From: Sipunculus nudus
Lineage: Eukaryota > Annelida > Sipuncula > Golfingiida > Sipunculidae
DNA: 64,000 nucleotides
Direction of reading: 5' to 3'
Assembly (NCBI GenBank): GCA_026874595.1
Contig: CM049311.1
Span: 32,817,176-32,881,175, forward strand
A program made the translations under genes and the position numbers. This document shows positions 1-10,739 of this stretch, piece by piece. Each line of letters opens with the position of its first letter. Positions within the stretch are counted from its first letter, which is position 1. The notes beneath the pieces are model-generated. The model saw nothing but the letters and a program-made list of their open reading frames with translations, was not told the origin of the DNA and ran no database searches.

Positions 1-5
1 CTCTT

Positions 6-190
6 AATCGGACCTCTGGTCACGAGGTCTTGTTATGGAAAACGGACTGTGTTCACCTCCACGTAGCGCCATAACATGGTGATAAACAGCTGTATGCGAG
101 GCAATGGGACCGTGTGCTGGGATGGTTTTGCTGGGAAACATTTCCACAATGCAAAACTGAACTGGAAGTGTGAAAGAATAGGCAAAATTT
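6..190 (+). repeat. Dispersed repeat, copy 1
   Basis: It shares AATCGGACCTCTGGTCACG with 1382-1401 and, further along, related text (GTGCTGGGATG here, GTGCTTGGATG near 1497), with small indels between. The two copies are direct and about 1.37 kb apart. The family is not recognised. Confidence 0.55.
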
Positions 191-1379
191 AGCTCCTGAA
201 TATGTCCCTTTAATTATTCTTTATACTGAGTGCTCATTATACTATGGTCTTGTCGATTTCAATAAACCTTTATTGTCCTTTACTGCATAAAAACTAATTT
301 ATAATATATCAGATAAGGTTGAAACATACTGACGCAGCAATGCTTATGCTGATGATCAAGCTTTTATTATAACAATCAAAACCGTAATTGGAATTCCAAC
401 GAAGTACCTAAAAGGCTTACAGATCTTGGTTTTCAAGCTGTTTTCAAGCTGTATTGATGTTTATAATATTCCAATCATCCAGAGAAACAAAAACGTGCAA
501 GCCTTGATAAGAATCAGATGTGGCCATTCATATAAACCATATATACATTCATCATAAAAACGAAGCTATTTCTATCCGAAGAACTGGAATAGTGAAACAA
601 CCCTCAACAGACGTGGAAGGGAAATACTGCCCATTTCTTATTGATTTATTATCCCAGATACAGCTTGCTTAATATTACCATGAGAGCGCATGCATAATAT
701 ACGTTTCCCAATAAATTATACAAGGTCGATCCATACAGAGTCTTATCTACATGTCTTGATTGTTTGAGCATTATTAATCATCACAACTTATGACAAATGT
801 TCCCGGACAACAAGTGCTATATCTATAAATGTTTTGATCTTGCCTGGTTAAGATTTCGGAGAAAACAACGCACCTTGGGGATCATCAGAATGCGGTATTG
901 AGGATCTAAATGTCCTACAATTATCTCGCATTCTATTTAGATTTGGAATTCTTTAATGCACATTCGTTAGAGGAAAGATTTTATTTACTCTATCAACTGT
1001 ATTTGTCCGTTATCCTGTAACTCCTTAAAGTATAAAGAGAAAATGGTACTCAGATATAGCACGTTCACGACTCACGTAACAAATATTGGGGGAAAAACAA
1101 CTACATTTGCTCTATTTTTTTAATTTAATGAATATTAATTAGGATATAATATTCAAGGGATGAGGTAAGTGATTACCCTAAGCCAAAGAAAAGCGACATA
1201 TTTGCGAGAATTAAGTCTTTTCTCATTTAATGAAGCCTAATCACCTATTAAGCTTGTTTAATTAAAATGAAATATATCTTCTTCGATTTAAAATAAATTT
1301 GTACCTGCCAAAATATTGTAAAATATACAACGATGTAATACATGTTCTCGCTGGCTGAAACATCGCGTGTTGCTGCTCA

Positions 1380-1550
1380 CAATCGGACCTCTGGTCACGC
1401 GACCTGGTTAAAGTAAACAGACACACGTGGACTGTGTTTACAAACACGCAGTCCCACAAAAAGGTGTTAAACCGCCGTGTGTGAGGTACTTAGACTGTGC
1501 TTGGATGCTTTTCCGGAGAAACTTTTGAAAAAAAGGAAATTTTCTTTAAA
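1380..1550 (+). repeat. Dispersed repeat, copy 2
   Basis: This is the second copy of the repeat at 6-190. It starts at the same AATCGGACCTCTGGTCACG motif and ends near a TTTTCCGGAGAAACTTTTG stretch that parallels the end of copy 1. Divergence is substantial, so the duplication is old or both copies belong to an interspersed family. Confidence 0.5.
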
Positions 1551-2986
1551 CTGATAGTGAAAAAGATTGTGCATTATATTGGTATTGATTACGCTCTTTA
1601 ATATTAATGAAACGCCTTTCGTATATAATGTTTTTAATGACACAGATGTCAATCATTTTTTTTTGTGTGCGTGTGTGTGTAGGGGGGGAGTGGTATAGTG
1701 TTCGAGACGCAGCACTCGCAGAATTAAATCCGTTTACTAAATATAACGGTTCCATTAATTGCGTAAAATGATCAGTCACAAGACGGAATACATGTGTACA
1801 TACGTATTTACTGATTTTCATGTAAGATATAAGTTTTGAGATATTCTGAAAGTTGACCAAAATGGGAAAGGCAGTTGTCTTGTGTTAGTATTTAATCGAA
1901 TGAGACATTTTCTCGAAGAATCATCTGTAAATAGTGAGACAGATGATACATATTTTTCTCCTTTCGCTGGCAAATATGTTAATTACTTCTTATATACTTC
2001 TTATACTACTTTGTATGGCCAGGCCAGCCAGGCGTGCATCCTTTCTAGTGTTCCACATAATTTGAGGGCTATACAGGTTACTGAATAATATCTCTGCTGA
2101 ACAGGTGATGCTAAGAACAGTGCAAAATAACGTTGATGTTTCCTACAGGCTACACCAAAATAGCACGCCCAAGTAAGCAAGAGGTGTATCTTACCTAACC
2201 TAACACAGGCGTAAATACCTATAATGAGTGATTGATTTAAAAGAATATATATTAATTTCCGTATATTATTTTCCATTTTCTGGTCTTTTTGCCTCCCATT
2301 CGTGTGTTTGTGTTTGTATGCTTGGGCAATAAAAGAATCGATTAGTATTTGCTGTGGATCCGGAACAAGATGATCATTGATCCGGATTCAGTAATGTCAT
2401 TAAGGAACATTGACAAGTGTACAGACAGTTATGCACGAATGAATCTGTGGATATGGGCCCAATAAGTGATTGCGAACAATTTTTTATGAGCATCCAACAA
2501 TAAGGACCAACACTTATAGGAGGTATGCATTCTTTAGAATGGAGATTTCTTGTTTATTAATCTAGTATTTGGTGCTGGTGTGGATGGGAAATGCATATCA
2601 CACCCCTTGATACTTACCTGACAGGCAAGTTCTAATAATAAACAAGACATATCACCTGCTTATCAGTGTCATATGGAATCCAGGCCTGTTGGCGCCGGTC
2701 TTAGGGGGGTTACCAAGAAAACTATATATGTACGAGGATAAAAACAGATCATCACAATAAATCATGTTTTGACATGCGTCAGTGTCACATGAATCACATA
2801 AAGTCCTTTCAACAGAGCCATCTGTTTAACTGAAGTGGCTAGGAGTGATAATAACTGATAATATATTATATAAATGTTCATGATATTGATTATTTTATTC
2901 AGTAGAAAAGTTCTAATCAATGGTCTTCCTTGTTTTATAATGCAACTTCTATATTCTGGTGACCAGTCAAACACCCTGCAGTCGAC

Positions 2987-3050
2987 ATGATCGCCTCAGA
3001 AAGACTGATCGTTATCGCTCTGGCGCTGGTTTGTAGCAACTTCGTGTTGT
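2987..3050 (+). CDS. Signal-peptide first exon of an unidentified secreted or membrane protein
   Basis: ATG at 2987 opens a 21-codon frame, MIASERLIVIALALVCSNFV plus one more residue. It has a charged start, a hydrophobic core and a small-residue end, as in a cleavable signal peptide. The exon ends in phase 1 at a strong donor (GT at 3051, GTAAGT). No matching downstream exon was found; the next 6.7 kb are retrotransposon. It could be the first exon of a gene with a very long intron, the stranded start of a gene split by transposons, or a chance match. The VWDE-like gene at 34 kb has its own signal peptide, so a link to it is not needed. Confidence 0.4.
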
Positions 3051-3119
3051 GTAAGTACCTTCAAACCTGCTTTTCAACAACATACACAAACACATATACA
3101 CACACATTTATATATAAGC

Positions 3120-3480
3120 AGATCTAGAGAGGGGCACAGGGGCACGTGTCCCCCCCCCCCCCCATCCCAAACCCCTTTAGCGTTCGTGATTTTATTAAAT
3201 TGTTTACTTAATATTTTTGCTTCTTCAATAACAATAAGTTACACTTATTTCGACAAGGCACATTCTTACTCTAAGGCACCTTTTCCATGCGAGCGGAAAC
3301 GCGTTTCCGAGCGCTGAGAAAAAAAAACCGCGCTGAATTGAGCTTTTTCATGTGCGTGGATACACGTGCGTTTCCGCGGAATACCCCCCCCCCCCCACCC
3401 CCCTCCGCGTGATAAGCTTTTACAAGGGATTCCCCATCGTCAAGCGATCCCGGCAACATGTCGAGCATGTGCTGTTATGC
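3120..3480. repeat. Low-complexity and MITE-like DNA with poly-C/G runs
   Basis: This stretch holds a GATCTAGA...GGGG segment followed by a 14-base C run near 3151. A GC-rich block at about 3278-3420 (GCGGAAACGCGTTTCCG and a C run near 3385) resembles the ends of small DNA transposons. Neither terminal inverted repeats nor a target duplication could be closed, so the class is unassigned. Confidence 0.3.
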
Positions 3481-3577
3481 ACAGTTCACTTCATTCATGC
3501 ATGCACTTAAAATGTCCGTTATATTGGCTGTAACGTATACTGTTAATACTTTTGACAAATGGTTGGGATAATTAACA

Positions 3578-3579
<2 letters not shown>

Positions 3580-3627
<48 letters not shown>
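3580..3627. repeat. (AT)n microsatellite directly left of the Gmr1-like 5' LTR
   Basis: About 24 uninterrupted AT dinucleotides. The array ends exactly where the LTR terminus TGTTACAG begins at 3628. The array at 10381-10418 flanks the other end of the same element. Confidence 0.95.
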
Positions 3628-3631
<4 letters not shown>

Positions 3632-4146
3632 ACAGATGTCCCTTTAATTGTATGCAGCAGTCATAAATGTGTATGTGTAGCGCTAGCATTGTCCGTTGTC
3701 AGGGGAGACACGCGAGCTGACCCGGCCCACGAGTGGGGTCTGAAGTGTAGGTCGGGCTGTATGACCGCATGTCTTGTAATGTTGTTTGGGCGTGTGTACT
3801 ATGTGTATTATACGGGTCTCTGTATTGTTCATGAGGTGGAGGTTTCTAGAATTTTCGCATGAAAAGTAATAAAAAGGGGTTGTGTTTTAGAGCCGGAAGG
3901 AGAGAGAAATATTCCAGCGGACACAGAAGAGTGTAAGTCAGTTGGTGGATCTTTCCGATAAGTGCAGGAGTTATAGATCTTCTTGAAATTTATAACGGAT
4001 TTTATATAGACCAATTTGCCTTTGGGATTACTGCCAGGATTTCGCTTTTGGATTTTTTTATTTTGTGATTGAATTGGACAATTATTCTCTCAGAAGATTT
4101 AAGTGAACTGTTCATCTAGATCATATGCTTTAAAGGACTTTTTGTC
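3628..4146 (+). repeat. 5' LTR of the Gmr1-like element, truncated
   Basis: It starts TGTTACAG and aligns with 9611 onward, sharing CTAGCATTGTCCGTTGTCA, GAGACACGCGAGCT and many later blocks. It lacks about 40 bp near 3747 that the 3' LTR has. It stops matching after ACTTTTTGTC, so about 200 bp of the LTR end and the expected primer-binding site are gone. Confidence 0.85.
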
Positions 4147-4159
4147 GCTGTGACGGTGT

Positions 4160-5090
4160 ATGGAGCTTTCAATAAAAGCCGCTGCTGACTATGACCTGGT
4201 CAAACGGTTAATCCTAAAAGGTTATGAGTTAGTTCCGGAGGCTTACCGTCAGACATTCAGAAACTGGGAAAAGGGCAAAGAACATACCTATGTCGAATTT
4301 GCTAGGATAAAAGTGCAGATATTTGATCGCTGATGTAGTTATAAAAATGTAATGAAAAAAGAGGAGAGGGAAGAACATGAAAGATTGAAACAGTTAGAAT
4401 TAGAAAAACAAAGAGAAGAGAGGGAAAAACATGAAAGGTTAGAAAGAGAAAGACTAGAAAAATAAAAAGAAATTGAGTTAAAACGACGGAATAAGAAGGA
4501 CTTAAACTAGAACATAGTCTACGTTCTAAAAATGTAATGAAGGATTTTGACAATTTGCGCCAGTTGATTTTGCTTGAAGAATTTAAGCGCTGCATTTACG
4601 CAGATATTAAAACTTTTCTGTATGAAAAAAGTCCTGAAACACTTGACATTGCTGCTTATTTAGCTGATGTTTATTCATTACCACACAAAATATCCTTTAC
4701 TAGCAAATCAAACAAGTCATTCACAAGCAAGAATTTAAATCAGTATGGTCAAAAGAAGAATAAAGCACAGTCACCCAGTACAAGTAGTCCTGATAGTTCA
4801 GCAGGGTCCATTGCTACACCGCAGTCCACGTCCACTCTGTCTGAATCCAACCAAGGCCAGTCATTTTTAAAGATAATCTGTAATTACTGCAAAAAGGAAG
4901 GTCATCTAAAATCTGACTGCTGGAAACTTGCAAAAAAATCAAAGGGTAAACTTTCTGGTTTTATTTCAAAATCTATGCATAGCATAGTACATGAGTATAT
5001 AATAGTACATTATCACAAACAGAAGTTGTTTCTGCTGAGGAAAATTCCTCTGTTGACTCCCATGAGGAGTTTGATTGTAATAAAGATGTA
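4160..5090 (+). pseudogene. gag: Broken gag gene with SCAN-like domain and CCHC zinc knuckle
   Basis: Gag binds genomic RNA and builds the particle. An upstream frame (about 4170-4332) encodes a PEAYRQTF-type segment, followed by a Glu/Lys/Arg-rich helix broken by stops. The longest intact part starts at 4537 and gives 184 residues. Residues 1-48 (LRQLILLEEFKRCI, LDIAAYLADVYSL) look SCAN-like, then comes a Ser/Thr-rich linker. Around residues 115-130 is a CX2CX4HX4C knuckle (CNYCKKEGHLKSDC). The stop at 4333 and a later frameshift separate the parts. Domain assignment is by motif recognition. Confidence 0.78.
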
Positions 5091-5254
5091 GATCCTTTTA
5101 TGACTCTGACAGAGAGTTTATGACTGACACTTTATCAGTGTCAGGTCTCTGTTTGACGAAACTGGGGTAGTAGATTTCTCTCCTGACTCTGTAATCGAGT
5201 TATTTGAGCCATTCTTACATGATGGTTTTGTATTACTTTCCAGTGATTTTTCAG

Positions 5255-5645
5255 ATTCTACCCCTATTAGAATTTTGAGGGACCCTGGTTCAGGCAAAAC
5301 TCTCATGTTAGCAAACACTTTGCCATTTTCTAAAAGGGCTTTATTTGTGCACATGCACTTGGTAATGGTGTGATTTCAGACAAGCACACTTCAGTTCCGC
5401 TTCACAGTATACATTTAAAATTAGATTTGATTTCTGGGAAAATTACTGTGGGCATTAGAACTACTTTACCTTTTGAGGGAATTCAGTTGTTGCTAAGCAA
5501 TGATGCTGCAGGTGACAAACTACAGCCTATACCAATAGTGACAGAAAAGCCGTCACTGGTTCAGGACCCTGGTCCTAAAAGTCAGGAAATTCCTGGTTTG
5601 TATCCTTCATGTGCTGTAACTAGATCTATGGCCAAGAAAACACAC
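5255..5645 (+). pseudogene. Broken retroviral-type aspartic protease, Gmr1-like
   Basis: Protease would cut the Gag-Pol polyprotein. A segment near 5267 reads ILRDPGSGKTLMLANTLPFS, where the usual catalytic D-T/S-G is D-P-G, so the active site is probably dead. After a frameshift the next frame (5370-5678) reads SVPLHSIHLKLDLISGKITVG and then LLLSNDAAGDK, matching the rest of the fold. It ends in GLYPSCAVTRSMAKK, a typical linker before integrase in this family. It lies between gag and integrase as expected. Confidence 0.7.
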
Positions 5646-5929
5646 GTGAGGATAATGGTCCACATAATAACACTCTAGGAGTCAATAATGACTCGTCTAA
5701 CGACTCGCCCGTACATGATGCAGCACTTATCGCGAGATAAGATGAGAACTTATCGCGGATCAGCATAAGGACCCTGATTTTTTTATATTTGTTTCCCAAG
5801 GCAGTTTGAAGATGAACTGTCACAGAACCCAGTTTGTTTCTATGTTAAAAATGGAGTGCTTATGCGTAAATGATGACCACCTGATGCGTGCGCTGATGAT
5901 GAGTGAGCCATCAAACATCAAATAGTACT

Positions 5930-7150
5930 TCCTAAAAGTTATCGCAATGAAATTCTAGGCATGGCACATAAGGCTCCTTTGTCTGGCCATTTAGGTATAA
6001 ATAAAATTTATTAGAAAGTTAGTACACCCTTCCAATTGCCCTAACCTCAGGACTGATGTTGTACAATATTGTAAATCATGCAATACATGCCAGATGGCAG
6101 GCAAGCCCAATCAGAATCCTCCTAAAGCCCCACTTGGGCCTATTCCTGCTTTCGAGGAACCATTTAGTCGGATTATTGTTGACTGTTTTGGACCATTGCC
6201 CAAAACAAAATCTTGACGTGAATACTTTCTGACAATTATGTGCGCATCTACCAAGTTCACTGAGGCAATACCATTGCGCAAAATTAATGCTAAAAGTGTT
6301 GTCAAGGCCCGGACAAGTTTTACAATTTTTGAATTACCAAAATCCTTCCAGTCTGACCAAGTGTCTAATTTTATGTCTGGCTTATTCCAGCAAGTTATGC
6401 TGGAATTATGTGCAATTATGTGCGCATCTACCAAGTTCACTGAGGCAATACCATTGCGCAAAATTAATGCTAAAAGTGTTGTCAAGGCCCGAACAAGTTT
6501 TACAATTTTTGAATTACCAAAATCCGTCCAGTCTGACCAAGTGTCTAATTTTATGTCTGGCTTATTCCAGCAAGTTATGCTTGAGCTTAGTATAAAACAG
6601 TAAAGCTCTTCGCCATACCATCCTGAAAGTCAGGGCGCCCTCGAGCGTTTTAATCAGACATTAAAAAACATGATTAGGACTAATTGTTATGACACACAGA
6701 AAGACTGGGATGAAGGAATCCATCTTTTGCTGTTTGCTCTCAGAGAATCTTTTCAAGAGTCCTTTCAAAAGTTCGCGGTCCATTAAAACTGCTTACAGAA
6801 AAACTCGTGTGAAAATCCTGATTCTCTTAGTTTGTTGAAGTATGTCCCAGACTTTCGCACTAAACTACAGAATGCTTGTGAGATTGCAACGTCAAATCTT
6901 ATATCTGCACAGAATAAAATGAAAAGAAAGTATGACAAGCACACTGTACGTAGGACGTTTGAGCCTGGTTGAAAGGTCCTTGCCTTACTTCCCATCCCTG
7001 GTAGACCTTAAAAGCTAGATAATTTGGTCCTCACATTGTTTACAAGAAAGTCTGTGATTTAAATTACATACTGTTAATACCAGATAGGCTTCAGAAAATA
7101 AAAAACTGTGCCATGTTAACATGTTGAAACCATGTTATGAGAGAAATAGC
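5930..7150 (+). pseudogene. Broken integrase, Gmr1-like, with internal 180-bp tandem duplication
   Basis: Integrase inserts the cDNA. The N-terminal HHCC zinc-binding region is visible as H...H (AHKAPLSGHLGI) and CX2C (CKSCNTCQM) before 6100. The catalytic core shows the first Asp in IIVDCFGPLP (near 6175), the second in SDQVSNFMSG and the Glu in HPESQGALERFNQ (near 6630). A stop follows KTKS near 6213. The block 6238-6417 is repeated at 6418-6597 with very few differences, so the second Asp motif occurs twice. A degraded C-terminal region (VCDLNYILLIPDR, HVNMLKPCYER) runs to about 7150. It precedes the RT/RNase H remnants, giving the unusual order. Confidence 0.8.
6238..6597 (+). repeat. Tandem duplication, 2 x 180 bp, in the integrase core
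   Basis: The two units start ATGTGCGCATCTACCAAGTT at 6238 and 6418. Only a few substitutions separate them, for example CCCGGAC against CCCGAAC and TCCTTCC against TCCGTCC. The period of 60 codons keeps the frame. It is far less diverged than the surrounding element. Confidence 0.95.
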
Positions 7151-7732
7151 ACATTAGATGTTGTACATAATCTTAATTCTGTTGTGTTAAAACTGACCCT
7201 GGCCCACTTAAAGTAGATACTGGTTGTAAGTGTGATGTAGACATTCAGTGTGGAACAGTACCACTAAAAACTCAGACGTGCTTAACAACCTGGATGCTGT
7301 TACGACCCATAATGTAATAACTGGCCCATAATGTAATAACGGCCCATATTGTAATAAAAACGACCCATAATGTAATAATAGCCCATAATGTAATTAAAAA
7401 CGGCCCATATTGTAATAACTATACCCTGCCCATATTGTAATAAAATCGGAAGTGGGTAAAACGGCCCATATTGTAATAAAATCGAAGGTGGGTAAAACAG
7501 CCAATCATTTTATAAATCAAAGTTCATGCAAATTAATTAAGACAATTCAAATATTGACTTCTCGTGACACGAATGTGTAAGTGAACATACAAGTATGAAA
7601 AACCACTGGATTACATAATGACTATTTGTTTAAAACGGTGACCAAGCTAATATGAGCGAAATATGGCCATGATTCATGATTATCCTTTTGTTGAATCAGT
7701 GTTTAAATAGGGTGATAAAGTATTTAAACAAG

Positions 7733-7736
<4 letters not shown>

Positions 7737-7783
<47 letters not shown>
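7737..7783. repeat. (AT)n microsatellite inside the foldback element
   Basis: An uninterrupted run of AT dinucleotides, about 23 units, in the left half of the foldback element body. Confidence 0.95.
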
Positions 7784-7785
<2 letters not shown>

Positions 7786-8357
7786 CCAAAATGTAAATAT
7801 TTTGTCAATTTTAACAGATAAAATATACAAAACTCTCATTATCGATACATTTTAATGTATTTTAATTCTTTTTTAAAATAAAAATGAAAGTTTAAATTTC
7901 AGTGCGTTTTGCTCAATGTATCATAGAGAATATTTTATATGATCTCTCGAAACCTCCCGAGATTTGGAAATTATAAATGGAGGTACTGCTGCAAATTTTT
8001 GGTGTCTATGTATGTACTGGTTAAGATGTCTTAGGTTAACATGTATAACACGTTGTTTAGATTAAGAGCTTTCAACGCACGTATTTGAAGTTAAAACCTG
8101 GATGCGTCATTCGTGCGATTAAAGAGTTTACAATTTAATTTTTTTAAAATAATTAGCCCGAACAACAAAACAACAATTTGAAAATGCCGGTTTCTTTGTA
8201 TTAGAGGTAGAGCATAGGGCACAGAGCGGGGAGATTCAGGGGCGTAACCAGGTTTGAAGGAGAGCAGGGTCATGATTAGTGGCGGATCTAGAAATTCGAA
8301 AGTTGTAGGGGGGCGCTAATATGCATACATGGGTACTATGACAACTGTTATATATAC

Positions 8358-8360
<3 letters not shown>

Positions 8361-8409
<49 letters not shown>

Positions 8410-8417
8410 ATTATTAA

Positions 8418-8465
<48 letters not shown>

Positions 8466-8489
8466 TATTATTATTATTATTATTATTAT
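8361..8489. repeat. Compound (AT)n(ATT/AAT)n microsatellite
   Basis: About 22 AT units pass into ATT/AAT trinucleotide repeats, interrupted by AAAATAAT and by a reversal to TTA units. It lies in the body of the foldback element. Confidence 0.95.
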
Positions 8490-8939
8490 ACGTTATATTT
8501 TAGTGTATGAAAATATGATTTTTTTATTCAATGGTGAACCATGGTTTCATTAAGGTTAGTAACAGGTTCATGGAGAGGGTATGGGAGGGGGCAGGATATT
8601 ATGTAAATGACACTAAGCGTGTGCCCTGTCAATTTTTTAGCTTAAACATATGTTATTACAATATAAATATGTTATTACAATATGGGTCGTTTTTCCCACT
8701 TCCCTTTTTATTACAATATGGGTAGGATATGATTATTACAATATGGGTCGTTTTTATTACAATATGGGCCGTTATTACAATATGGACCGTTTTTTATTAC
8801 ATTATGGGCCGTTATTACAGTATGGGCCAGTTTTATTACAATATGGGCAGGGTATGATTATTACATTATGGGTCGTTTTTATTACAATATGGGCCGTTAT
8901 TACATTATGGGCCGGTTATTACATTATGGGTTGTAACAG

Positions 8940-9490
8940 ATGCCAAACTGTCACACCTTTCCGCACACCAACAACAAGACCTCATGAACCTACTCAGAAT
9001 TATAAACATTTGTTTAGTGACATTCCAACCCGAACTAACATATTGTGCCATGACGTCGATTTAAGCGAGGCAAGCGCAGTCAAGCTGCAAAGTTCACCAG
9101 TTTTGGTAGCTCCAGACTTTTCTGTACCTTTAAGGTTAGCTGCAGATGCTAGTGATACTGCTGCTGGTGCTGTGTTGTAACAAGGAGGCAGTGATGGCAT
9201 AGATCATCCATTATTTGATTTTTCAAGAAAGTTTAATGCAAACCAGAAAAACTACCCCACTATTGAAAAAGAGTGTTTGGCTTTAATTTTGGCATTGCAA
9301 CATTTTGAAGTTTATGTTACTTTATCAGTCAAGCCTATCATTATCTTCAGTGATCACAATTTCCTCGCGTTCATGAAAAAGTTGAAGTGTGAAGATTGTT
9401 AAGATGGAGCTTGTTTTTACAGGATTACAATCTTGAAATCAGACACATAAAGGAAAAGACAAGTACTTGCTGATTGCTTATCGAGATGTT
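8940..9490 (+). pseudogene. RNase H end of the Gmr1-like pol, with RT deleted
   Basis: The frame from about 8945 encodes the pre-RT linker (LFSDIPTRTNILCHDVDLSE). Near 9090 it passes directly into the RT/RNase H junction: SSPVLVAPDFSVPLRLAADA then SDTAAGAVL. The Asp of AADASD is the first RNase H acidic residue, and the Glu of YPTIEKECLAL the second. FSDHNFL carries the third. A stop at 9178 breaks the frame. The end reads LEIRHIKEKD then LADCLSRC with a frameshift. RT motifs (palm, YXDD) are absent. Confidence 0.78.
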
Positions 9491-9610
9491 TATGAAATCT
9501 TGTAAACGAGATGTTAATGTTATGTTGTAAATAAGATGACTTTTTAAATATTGTAAAGACTAAGTGATTGTGATCGCCAAAAGAAAGTATTTTTCTTACA
9601 GGAGGGAGAG

Positions 9611-10378
9611 TGTTACAGATGTCCCTTTTATTGTATGCAGCAGTCTTACATGTGTATGTGTAGTGCTAGCATTGTCCGTTGTCATGGGAGACACGCGAGC
9701 TAGCCCGGCCCACGCGTGGGGTCTGACGTGTAGACACAGCGGTCATGCTAGTGGGGAAGTTTCTCGGCTGGTTGCGCTGTATGATCGCGTTTCTTGTAAT
9801 GTTCTTTGGGCGTGTGTATTATGTGTATTGTACGGTTCTCTGGATGGTTCGTGAGATGGAGGTTTCTAGAATTTTCGGATGAAAAGTTATGAATAGGGGC
9901 TGTGTTTTAATGCCGGAAGGACAGAGAAATATTCACAGATGAGTGTAAGTCAGTTTGTGGATCTTTCCGATAAGTGCAGTAGTTATAGATCTTCTTGAAA
10001 TTTGTAACGGATTTTATATAGTCTTCAGTTTGCCTTTGGGATCACTGCCAGGATTTCACTTTTGGATTACAGTTGATTGATTTTGTGATTGAACTGGACA
10101 ATTATTCTCTGAGAAGATTTTTGTGAACTGTTCATCTGGATTATATGCACTAAAAGACTTTTTGTCATACTGAGAAATTGAATTGATTAAGTGTATTGTA
10201 ATGTTAGGGTTGTTTTAAGAGTAAATCATAATTATTTGTTGAAAAAAACACTGACTTCCTTATTCATTCCCATAGACATTTCACGCTGCCTAGTGTTACA
10301 GAATCTGATTATTTTATCTCCATAACAGAGATATGTGCTCGTCACGACTGCGTGATCTGTTGATATAAGGGTCCGTAA

Positions 10379-10380
<2 letters not shown>
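9611..10380 (+). repeat. 3' LTR of the Gmr1-like element
   Basis: It starts TGTTACAG directly after the purine tract AGGAGGGAGAG and ends GGGTCCGTAAGA, where the related LTR at 17571-18352 has CCCGTAACA. The last G-for-C is probably a mutation of the TG...CA end. Length is 770 bp. It matches the truncated 5' LTR at 3628 and, over its last part, the nested LTR near 17.6 kb. An (AT)n array begins at 10381. Confidence 0.85.

Positions 10381-10418
<38 letters not shown>
10381..10418. repeat. (AT)n microsatellite between two LTR-type elements
   Basis: About 19 AT units. The left neighbour is the end of the Gmr1-like 3' LTR. The right neighbour, starting at 10419, is the TGTTAC end of the miniature LTR element. 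Confidence 0.95.
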
Positions 10419-10422
<4 letters not shown>

Positions 10423-10575
10423 ACGATGACAAAGTGTTGAGGGGATAAATCTCGGGCCGATCCGGGAGTCGAACCCAAGTCGGTAGCGCACAAGTCCGGC
10501 GAACCAACCGCTTCGCTAGCAAAGCAAGCTTCACTAGTTAGACAGTTCGGTCCGCTTTTCTGTCACCCCGTAACA
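10419..10575 (-). repeat. LTR-like unit A of the miniature element, with A and B boxes
   Basis: This 157-bp unit starts (plus strand) TGTTACGATGACAAAG and ends GTCACCCCGTAACA. On the minus strand the B box is at 10475-10465 and the A box at 10518-10504, about 28 bp apart, as in tRNA genes and tRNA-derived SINEs. It should be the 3' LTR of the element. Confidence 0.75.
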
Positions 10576-10739
10576 CAGCCCCTCTTAAGAGCGTTCTGCT
10601 ATCAGAACAAGACTAATTATCCCAGGAGTCACACTTTGGTGAGCTTATTCCTTGGGCAACGAAGTTAACCGTCACGTTAGACGAGCCCCCCATTTTGTTG
10701 CGAAGACAAATTGTTGAGGGGAATATTCCTGGGCCGATC

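Larger units (their letters stand above)
1..2986. other. Intergenic DNA upstream of the signal-peptide exon
   Basis: No convincing coding region is visible. Short open frames on both strands lack recognisable domains and codon bias. The stretch is AT-rich and holds a diverged direct-repeat pair (about 6-190 and 1380-1550). It ends in the putative 5' UTR of the exon starting at 2987. No RNA gene was recognised. Confidence 0.5.
7298..8938. mobile_element. Foldback-type element with tandem-repeat inverted ends and 5-bp target duplication
   Basis: The left end is TGTTACGACCCATAATGTAA. The right end is its reverse complement with small changes (ends GGGTTGTAACA). Both arms consist of tandem, slightly varying units around CCCATAWTGTAATAA: about 7303-7500 left and, inverted, about 8640-8932 right. 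GATGC occurs immediately outside each end (7293-7297 and 8939-8943), a 5-bp target duplication. The body holds an (AT)n array, an (AT)n(AAT)n array and AT-rich DNA with no transposase-like frame. It sits in the INT-RT spacer of the Gmr1-like element, so it is younger than that insertion. Its TGTTAC/GTAACA ends match those of the LTRs nearby. Confidence 0.82.
3628..10380 (+). mobile_element. Decayed Gmr1-like Ty3/gypsy LTR retrotransposon
   Basis: The element is bounded by related LTRs: 5' copy 3628 to about 4146, truncated; 3' copy 9611-10380. Order between them is gag with SCAN-like and zinc-knuckle parts (about 4180-5000), protease (about 5260-5640), integrase (about 5930-7000), then a spacer and the RNase H end of pol (about 8950-9490). 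Integrase upstream of RT/RNase H is the order known for Gmr1-like elements, whose gag is thought to have given rise to vertebrate SCAN domains. Nearly all of RT is missing: the frame jumps from the pre-RT linker to the RT/RNase H junction near 9090. There are many frameshifts and stops, a 180-bp tandem duplication in integrase and a foldback insertion at 7298-8938. A purine tract (AGGAGGGAGAG) abuts the 3' LTR. It is not autonomous. Confidence 0.88.

Noticed and set aside
7303-7500. CRISPR-like array
   Set aside because: Short words repeat, but units vary in length, have no unique spacers and are mirrored at 8640-8932; eukaryotic foldback arms explain them.
8329-8553. Protein rich in Ile-Tyr repeats
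   Set aside because: Translation of (AT)n and (AAT)n; the same holds for the Ile-Tyr frames near 11.1, 19.1, 38.0, 39.8, 49.6, 56.8, 58.0 and 60.7 kb.
10419-10575. tRNA gene
   Set aside because: A and B boxes fit, but no acceptor stem or anticodon arm can be closed and the unit recurs with TGTTAC ends; it is a repeat.
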